Origin: DAOUCP01 sp034432155
GTDB lineage: Bacteria; Chloroflexota; Anaerolineae; Epilineales; Epilineaceae
Assembly (NCBI GenBank): GCA_034432155.1
Contig: DAOUCP010000059.1
Location: forward strand, 1-18,251
DNA: 18,251 nt
Direction of reading: 5' to 3'
Positions within the stretch are counted from its first letter, which is position 1. Every line of letters begins with the position of its first letter. Below the pieces are notes generated by a model. The model saw nothing but the letters and a program-made list of their open reading frames with translations, made no database searches and had not been told where the DNA came from. The translations under genes were made by a program, and so were the position numbers. This document shows, piece by piece, positions 13,434 through 18,251 of the stretch.

Positions 13434-14063
13434 ATGCAGCGCTGCGCAGCAATCCTTGTTCTGACCATTCTGCTGGCGGGAAGTCTCGCCGGCTGCACCC
13501 AGAAGAGCTCGACGCCGGGCGCGAACCTGCCGGGCACCCAGGCGCCGTCGGGCGGCGAGGCACTCGAAGCCACCCCCGAGGCGCCCGTGCCACAGATTGC
13601 GAGCGGCACCATGCCGACCATCAAGGAAATGCCGACGCCTACGGCGTTGCCCGCCAGCCCGGCGGAGCGGCACGTTGTGACCCTCGAGCAGGCACTCTCC
13701 GCCGCCACCTTCCCGCTGTATGAGCCTCAGGACCTGCCCGAGAAGACGTACCGCGACGTGGTCCAGCTGGAGACGGCGCGCGAGGGGGAAACGGCGAGCG
13801 GCTTGCCCCTGGTGCGTTTCGTCTACTCCGTGGAGCCGTCGGGAGCGCTGATCATTGTGCAGCGGCCGGCCGACGGCAGCGCGGGGCAAGGGGAGACAGT
13901 CGACATCGCTGGCGTGTCCGGCTGGCTGACTGAGACCGAGAACGCCGTCGTGGTCGAATGGGAGCAGGGCGGCACCCGAATCCAGATCCGGGGCAACGAT
14001 CTGGATCGCGACACGGTGCTGGCTGCGGCACGGAGTATGACGCCAGTGGCCCGCCAGCCGTAG
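13434..14063 (+). CDS. Lipoprotein with DUF4367-like C-terminal region
   Basis: A 209-residue protein with a clear lipoprotein signal: hydrophobic AAILVLTILLAGSLAGC with lipobox LAGC and the lipidated Cys21. A Pro/Ser/Ala-rich linker (about 22-75) leads to a small domain (about 80-205) beginning TFPLYEPQDLPEKTYRDV and including SGWLTETENAVVVEW. This has the pattern of DUF4367-type domains found in lipoproteins and anti-sigma-like proteins of Gram-positives and Chloroflexota. AGGAGGA lies 5 nt before the ATG. The gene stands alone with its own promoter and converges with the CPBP protease gene. Its molecular role is unknown. Confidence 0.85.
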   Translation: MQRCAAILVLTILLAGSLAGCTQKSSTPGANLPGTQAPSGGEALEATPEAPVPQIASGTMPTIKEMPTPTALPASPAERHVVTLEQALSAATFPLYEPQDLPEKTYRDVVQLETAREGETASGLPLVRFVYSVEPSGALIIVQRPADGSAGQGETVDIAGVSGWLTETENAVVVEWEQGGTRIQIRGNDLDRDTVLAAARSMTPVARQP

Positions 14064-14075
14064 TTCGAAGGCCCG

Positions 14076-14107
14076 CCGTGGCCAACCGAGGGCCGCCCCG
14101 GTCACGG
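14076..14107. terminator. Hairpin between convergent lipoprotein and CPBP genes
   Basis: CCGTGGCC (14076-14083) pairs with GGTCACGG (14100-14107) through eight pairs including one G-U, with a 16-nt loop. It covers the stop codon of the CPBP gene. No U-tract. Confidence 0.35.
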
Positions 14108-15217
14108 TCCGAGCTGTGGCGCGTAGAGGGCGATCAGCACTAGGACGAAGTTATATGCCGCGTGCACCCCGATAGCGGTTGAGGTGTTTGCCCGTCGACG
14201 CACCAGTCCCAGGAGCAACCCGACGATCCACACCTGAAGGAGGGCGAGGGAGACGGTGTACTGGGTGTGGACCGCCATGAACAGAAGAGCCGTCGTCCAC
14301 AAGCCTAGCCGCGGCTGAGCCGCGCCCCGGAAGAGCAGTTCCTCGCCGATGGCCGCTGACACCGCGATCGTCACCGCCCCCCAGAGACCGTACTTCAATA
14401 GCGGCCCGAACATCGCCTCGCTCAGGCGGCTGACCTCTTGAAAGGTCTCGGGCTGCAGCCGCGACCAGAGGGCATCGACCCCCCAGGAACTGGCCAAACC
14501 GACGCTTGTGGCAGCTAGCCACCAGCGGCCATGGAAGGAACGCTCCAGGCCAAGGCGCTCCGCGGTCTGCCTGGCGTTGCGGGATACGCGCCAGCCAACG
14601 CCCAGGCAAGCGATGGCCACGAAGCCCAGCGCCTGCACCCAGAGCATGGTGAGGCCGCCTTCGTCGATGCTCTTCGACAGCTCGGCCAACTGCTCCTCGC
14701 TCCGCGCCATGAGGGGCAGGAACAGGGCGACAGCCGCGGACAGCCCGACGAGCAGCAAGGCGAGATGCAGCGCCACGGTGTGCACCACCCTTTGCGGATC
14801 CAGCGGCAGCAGACGAGCCACCAGACCACGGACGCGTGTCACCAGCAGGGCGAGACCCACGGCAGCCAGGCCAGCGGCGATGACGCCCAGCGTCACGAGT
14901 GCCTGGCCTCCCTCCTGCGACAGCAGCCGCTCAGCGGCCTCCGCGGACGGTCCAAGCTCCGGCGAAAGCGGCGGCAAGGACGGCGCGCCGCGGCCTGGTC
15001 CCGGTCCCAACGCAGCGCCGCCGGCAACCCGGAGGCCGAGGCCGGTGACTACCAACAACAGCCCAACGGCCAAGACCGTCAGGTTGGCCAAGGCCAAGAA
15101 CCCGATCACCAGGCGGCGCAGCCATGGGTCGCGTTCCGCCAGATGGGCCAGGCTCAAGAACAGACCGACGGCGAAGAGGAGCAACAAGAGGACGACGCTG
15201 GCCATGAACCTTCTCAC
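14102..15217 (-). CDS. CPBP family intramembrane glutamic protease (CAAX protease/Abi)
   Basis: A 371-residue multi-pass membrane protein. Hydrophobic helices occur near residues 5-25, 36-60, 105-127, 145-170, 190-208, 232-246, 275-290, 305-318, 325-340 and 350-366. A Pro/Gly-rich loop (about 68-92) separates the second and third. The catalytic motifs of the CPBP family are complete: GEELLFRG (Glu292-Glu293, Arg297), FMAVH (His317) and GVHAAYN (His352, Asn356). Members cleave near membranes; substrates vary and none can be named here. It starts 6 nt after ruvB, so the two are probably cotranscribed. The start is GTG 15217; ATG 15205, four codons in, with an AGAAGG only 3 nt upstream, is an alternative. 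Confidence 0.9.
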   Translation of the reverse strand: MRRFMASVVLLLLLFAVGLFLSLAHLAERDPWLRRLVIGFLALANLTVLAVGLLLVVTGLGLRVAGGAALGPGPGRGAPSLPPLSPELGPSAEAAERLLSQEGGQALVTLGVIAAGLAAVGLALLVTRVRGLVARLLPLDPQRVVHTVALHLALLLVGLSAAVALFLPLMARSEEQLAELSKSIDEGGLTMLWVQALGFVAIACLGVGWRVSRNARQTAERLGLERSFHGRWWLAATSVGLASSWGVDALWSRLQPETFQEVSRLSEAMFGPLLKYGLWGAVTIAVSAAIGEELLFRGAAQPRLGLWTTALLFMAVHTQYTVSLALLQVWIVGLLLGLVRRRANTSTAIGVHAAYNFVLVLIALYAPQLGP

Positions 15218-15223
15218 TTCCTC

Positions 15224-16255
15224 TCAAAGCAGCGGTTCCTGACGGCTGCCACGCCGCGGCACGCCACCGAGATGGGCGTACGCTGCGGCAGCGGCCACCC
15301 GACCTCGAGCCGTCCGTTCCAGAAAGCCAAGCTGCAGCAAGTACGGCTCCACGACGTCCTCGATGGTGTCGGACTCCTCTCCCAAGCAGGCCGCCACGGT
15401 GTCTAGTCCGACGGGCCCACCGTCAAAGTGATCGATGATGGCCCTGAGGACACGCCGATCCAGGTCATCGAGCCCCAATTCGTCAATCTCCAGCAGCGCC
15501 AACGCCTCACCGGCCACCTCCCGCGTGACCACGCCCTCAGCTCGCACCTCGGCGAAGTCGCGCACCCGCCGCAGCAATCGCAACGCGACGCGGGGCGTGC
15601 CCCGGGAGCGACGAGCGATCTCGGCGGCTCCCGCCTCGTCAATCGGGACGCCCAGCACCTGGGCGCCGCGCCGCACAATGCGGCGCATCGCAGGCTCGTC
15701 ATAGAAATCGAGCCGATAGACTGCTCCAAAGCGCGCCCGCAAGGGAGCGGTCAAGAGCGCCGGTCGAGTGGTGGCGCCGACGACGGTGAAGCGCGGTAGG
15801 TGCAGCCGCAGGTTCTTGGCGGAGGGCCCCTTCCCGACCATCAGGTCGAGCGCGAAGTCCTCCATGGCCGCGTAAAGAATCTCTTCCACGTCGCTGCGAA
15901 GGCGGTGCGCCTCGTCGATGAACAGCACGTCTCCGGCCACAAGGTTGGTGAGAATGGCCGCCAGGTCGCCGGCGCGCTCGACGGCCGGGCCGGTGGTGAT
16001 CTTGATGCCGGCGCCCATCTCGTTGGCGATGATGTGTGCCAGTGTCGTCTTGCCGAGGCCGGGCGGCCCATAGAGGAGAACGTGATCCAACGGCTCGCCC
16101 CGGGCCCTCGCCGCGGCAATGATGATGCCCAGGTTCTCGCAGACCCGCTCCTGGCCGATGTACTCGGCCAGCCATCGTGGACGAAGCGACAGCTCCGCAG
16201 CATCCTCCGGCTGTCGTGCGCCGGCCAGCAGGCGGTCAGACGATGAGCCTACCAA
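15224..16255 (-). CDS. ruvB: Holliday junction branch migration ATPase RuvB
   Basis: A 343-residue AAA+ motor that drives branch migration with RuvA. Visible features: the N-terminal LRPRWLAEYIGQ motif (24-35), Walker A GPPGLGKT (63-70), Walker B LFIDEAH (111-117), sensor 1 VVGATTR (158-164), the arginine finger region LRARFG (172-177), sensor 2 RGTPRVALRLLRRVRD (218-233), and a C-terminal winged helix (about 255-335). The start is TTG (16253-16255), supported by GGAGG 7 nt upstream. No in-frame ATG is better placed. ruvA and ruvC are not adjacent. Downstream is the CPBP protease gene. Confidence 0.97.
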   Translation of the reverse strand: MVGSSSDRLLAGARQPEDAAELSLRPRWLAEYIGQERVCENLGIIIAAARARGEPLDHVLLYGPPGLGKTTLAHIIANEMGAGIKITTGPAVERAGDLAAILTNLVAGDVLFIDEAHRLRSDVEEILYAAMEDFALDLMVGKGPSAKNLRLHLPRFTVVGATTRPALLTAPLRARFGAVYRLDFYDEPAMRRIVRRGAQVLGVPIDEAGAAEIARRSRGTPRVALRLLRRVRDFAEVRAEGVVTREVAGEALALLEIDELGLDDLDRRVLRAIIDHFDGGPVGLDTVAACLGEESDTIEDVVEPYLLQLGFLERTARGRVAAAAAYAHLGGVPRRGSRQEPLL

Positions 16256-16285
16256 GGCGGGGCCTCCATCGTGGCATGGGTCACC

Positions 16286-16294
16286 AGTATATCA
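16286..16294 (-). promoter_or_regulatory. ruvB promoter, extended -10
   Basis: On the minus strand, TGA precedes TATACT (16286-16291). The leader is about 25 nt and carries the GGAGG before the TTG start. No clear -35 box. Confidence 0.55.
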
Positions 16295-16422
16295 CGCCCC
16301 AGCCCGTCGCACTGCCTCGCGCGCTGCCAGCAGCGAGGTCGAGGCTGCCCTGGAGGGGCGCCCTGGCAGGTGGCTCGCCCCGGCAAGGATGCGCCGCCAG
16401 AGGGCCCCCAGGGCGGGCCGAC

Positions 16423-16451
16423 TTGACTTCCTGGCCCGATGCGGCTATAAG
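16423..16451 (+). promoter_or_regulatory. Promoter of the DksA/TraR-like gene
   Basis: TTGACT (16423-16428), a 17-nt spacer and TATAAG (16446-16451): the best consensus promoter in the window. The predicted start is near 16458, with a 23-nt leader containing GAGGG 7 nt before the ATG. Confidence 0.75.
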
Positions 16452-16480
16452 TGTCGCCTCGGGTCCGCGAGGGCACCACC

Positions 16481-16882
16481 ATGGCCACCAAGAAACGCAA
16501 GTCGGTGCGTCCGGACATCCAGCTTCTCGAGCGCGAGCGCACGGAGGCGCGCGCCGAGTTGGCGCGCCTGCAGGAGGCCTTGGAGACGACCGAGGTGGAT
16601 CCGAGCGCCGACGAGGCAGACCCGGACGTGGTCGAGCGCGAGAAGATCCTGGCGCTCATGGACGCCATCGAGCTTCGGCTGCAAGAGATCGAGGCCGCTT
16701 TGGCTACGGCCGAGACGGGCTCCTACGGCATCTGCGAGCGCTGCGGCAAACCCATCGACCCCGAGCGGCTGGCCATCATGCCAGAAGCAACGATGTGCGT
16801 CACCTGCAAGGCGCAAGCGGAGCGCGAACGAGCCTTGCATCGCAGCCCAAACGTGGCCCCCGATCTCTACTTGTCTGGCTGA
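16481..16882 (+). CDS. DksA/TraR family C4 zinc-finger protein
   Basis: A 133-residue protein. Residues about 12-80 form a charged coiled coil (LLERERTEARAELARLQEAL, then VVEREKILALMDAIELRLQE) with an acidic turn near 40-50. The TraR/DksA zinc finger follows: Cys85-x-x-Cys88 (YGICERCGKPI) and Cys106-x-x-Cys109 (MCVTCKAQAE). DksA proteins reach into the RNA polymerase secondary channel and act with ppGpp on rRNA promoters. Whether this short relative does so is inference, though it shares the window with RelA and an rRNA operon. The ATG at 16481 is chosen over the in-frame start at 16451, which falls inside the -10 box. It diverges from ruvB. The 132 nt after it hold no recognised element apart from the next SD. 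Confidence 0.88.
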   Translation: MATKKRKSVRPDIQLLERERTEARAELARLQEALETTEVDPSADEADPDVVEREKILALMDAIELRLQEIEAALATAETGSYGICERCGKPIDPERLAIMPEATMCVTCKAQAERERALHRSPNVAPDLYLSG

Positions 16883-17014
16883 GATGCCGCCAGGGGCGCA
16901 CACCGACCGGCTATCCGCCAACGCATTGCGCTTGTCCTACGGATGGTGTGGCTCTCGCTGCCAGCCGCAGAATCATCTCAAGCCGTTCCAGAGCGCCTGC
17001 ACAGGAGGCCCTCG

Positions 17015-17380
17015 ATGCACGACCCAGCATCACGACCGGCCGGCGGCCAGGCACCGAGCTTTCAGGTGCGGATTCCGGTGGAGTGGGCCGAGGACGAAGC
17101 GGTGCCCACCCTCTACGCCAACCAGGTCCTGATCTCACACGGCGGCCCGGAGTTCTTCCTGGTGTTTGGCATCCTGTTGCCACCGGCCAATCCCGCCGAG
17201 CTGCCCGATGTGGTGAAGATCAAGCCCGTGGTGCGGGTCGTGGTGGCACGCGACGCGATGCCGGGATTTGTGCACGCCATGACCGAGAACTTGCGACGCT
17301 ACCAGGAAGCACTCGCCCGCGCCACCACGCAGCCACAGCCGTCCGGCCAGGGACCGGCGGCCGGCGAGGCGGCACCGTAG
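17015..17380 (+). CDS. DUF3467 family protein
   Basis: A 121-residue soluble protein without signal peptide or membrane helix. The central part (about 15-102) matches the DUF3467 pattern: a strand with YANQVLISHGGPEFFLVFG (34-52), then VKIKPVVRVVVA (67-78) and a helix with MTENLRRYQEAL (89-100). The family is widespread and has no established function. The ATG at 17015 has AGGAGG 6 nt upstream. The Pro/Gln/Gly/Ala-rich tail (about 103-121) is disordered-looking, and its last codons lie in the first unit of the 49-bp tandem repeat, which also supplies the TAG stop. The gene converges with the rRNA operon. Confidence 0.85.
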   Translation: MHDPASRPAGGQAPSFQVRIPVEWAEDEAVPTLYANQVLISHGGPEFFLVFGILLPPANPAELPDVVKIKPVVRVVVARDAMPGFVHAMTENLRRYQEALARATTQPQPSGQGPAAGEAAP

Positions 17381-17601
17381 CTCGTTGGTCGTCTGGCAGG
17401 CGCGAGCGGCCGGCGAGGAAGCCCCGTGGTACGTTAGCCGCTTGCCAGGCGCCGGCGGTGGGCGGCACAGCATCTGAGTATGTTGGCCGCCTGCCAAGCG
17501 CCAGCGGTGGGCGAGGCAGCACCGTGGCATGTCGACCGCCTGCCAAGTGCCAGCGGCGGGCACGGTGGCATCGGAGCTTCCTGGTCGCCTACCAGGCGCC
17601 G
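17357..17601. repeat. Five 49-bp imperfect tandem repeats downstream of 5S rRNA
   Basis: Units run 17357-17405, 17406-17454, 17455-17503, 17504-17552 and 17553-17601, each exactly 49 bp and abutting. Four of the five share GCGGYSGGCG or a near match at the start, and all end near CCARGYGCCR. 49 is not a multiple of 3, and no frame is conserved across units. Unit 3 folds as TTGGC-CGCCT-GCCAA and unit 5 as CCTGGT-CGCCT-ACCAGG, so different bases keep a hairpin with the same loop. A degenerate partial copy may precede unit 1. Confidence 0.88.
17580..17596 (-). terminator. Possible terminator hairpin of the rRNA operon
   Basis: CCTGGT-CGCCT-ACCAGG is a perfect 6-bp stem, 28 nt beyond the 3' end of 5S and inside repeat unit 5. 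It has no U-tract. Confidence 0.35.
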
Positions 17602-17623
17602 TGGCCAGACAAAGAGAACGGGC

Positions 17624-17743
17624 CTGCTGGCGACGACCTGCTCTCCCACAGGGTTGCCCCTGCAGTACCCTCGGCGCTGACGGGCTTAACTACTGGGTTC
17701 GGGATGGGACCAGGTGTTTCCCCGTCGCTCGAGTCACCAACAG
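17624..17743 (-). rRNA. rrf: 5S ribosomal RNA
   Basis: On the minus strand the 120-nt sequence contains the canonical GGGGAAACACC, CCATCCCGAACCC and GTTAAGCCC segments and ends GGGAGAGCAGGTCGTCGCC. The ends were set by helix I: CTGTTGGTGA (17743-17734) pairs over ten positions, with two G-U, with TCGCCAGCAG (17633-17624). It is the last gene of the rRNA operon. Confidence 0.94.
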
Positions 17744-17826
17744 ACCCGCAATCTCACTTGTCATGTCCTACGATACCCCGTGTGACACCCTAAGAGCTGA
17801 ACAGAAGCCTACTAAACCTCGAGTTG
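17744..17826 (-). other. 23S-5S internal transcribed spacer
   Basis: About 83 nt between the inferred ends of 23S and 5S. No tRNA or other gene is visible. Confidence 0.7.

Positions 17827-18251
<425 letters not shown>

Noticed and set aside
17135..17563. Minus-strand 142-codon frame through the repeats and the DUF3467 gene
   Set aside because: Its frame changes phase in every repeat unit, and it is antisense to DUF3467.
17357..17601. CRISPR array or protein-coding repeat
   Set aside because: The units abut with no unique spacers, and 49 bp shifts frame every unit, so neither explanation fits.
16177..17793. Plus-strand 538-codon frame from ruvB into 5S rRNA
   Set aside because: It overlaps ruvB, the DksA/TraR gene, the DUF3467 gene, the tandem repeats and 5S rRNA in the wrong frame.

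Overview
The window is high-GC bacterial chromosome with 14 protein genes, 5S rRNA and the 3' end of 23S rRNA. The best guess for the host is Chloroflexota (a Thermomicrobia-like or uncultured lineage). The reasons are the ECF sigma factor with an overlapping DUF5667-type membrane protein, the lipoprotein with a DUF4367-like C-terminal part, the high GC content and the mix of leaderless and Shine-Dalgarno (SD) genes. No phylogeny could be run, so this is inference. No mobile element, CRISPR array, tRNA or phage gene is visible.

Layout. (1) 1-1415, minus: ECF sigma factor and an overlapping DUF5667-like membrane protein that runs off the left edge. (2) 1495-2579, plus: an extended -10 promoter, a structured leader with a possible 68-codon upstream ORF, then folD. 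(3) 2617-5865: rsfS (minus) and the RelA/SpoT gene (plus) diverge from one intergenic region; a membrane-anchored protein of unknown function (5862-6884) is translationally coupled to relA. (4) 7028-7945, minus: thioredoxin reductase. (5) 8171-11188, plus: methyltransferase, dprA and manC with overlapping ends. (6) 11303-13317, plus: a XerC/D recombinase coupled to an M24 aminopeptidase. (7) 13434-14063, plus: a lipoprotein. (8) 14102-16255, minus: ruvB followed by a CPBP intramembrane protease. (9) 16481-17380, plus: a DksA/TraR zinc-finger protein and a DUF3467 protein. (10) 17357-17601: five 49-bp tandem repeats. (11) 17624-18251, minus: 5S and the 3' end of 23S rRNA.

How the genes fit together. 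RelA ((p)ppGpp synthesis and hydrolysis), RsfS (ribosome silencing) and the DksA/TraR-like protein all belong to starvation control of ribosomes and transcription, and the window ends in an rRNA operon. DprA, XerC/D and RuvB handle DNA recombination. The sigma factor and its membrane partner form an envelope or stress signalling pair.

The clearest unusual signals are these: a promoter rule in which a TANNNT -10 box ends exactly 7 nt before an ATG or GTG with no SD (four sites); a recurring TTGCGR-N18-TANANT promoter; a probable CTG start in rsfS; a FolD with Glu in place of the conserved cyclohydrolase Gln; a roughly 65-residue low-complexity insert inside the RelA HD domain; and a 49-bp hairpin-bearing tandem repeat directly downstream of 5S rRNA. 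Most of the window is otherwise ordinary housekeeping. I did not find a convincing new multi-gene system.
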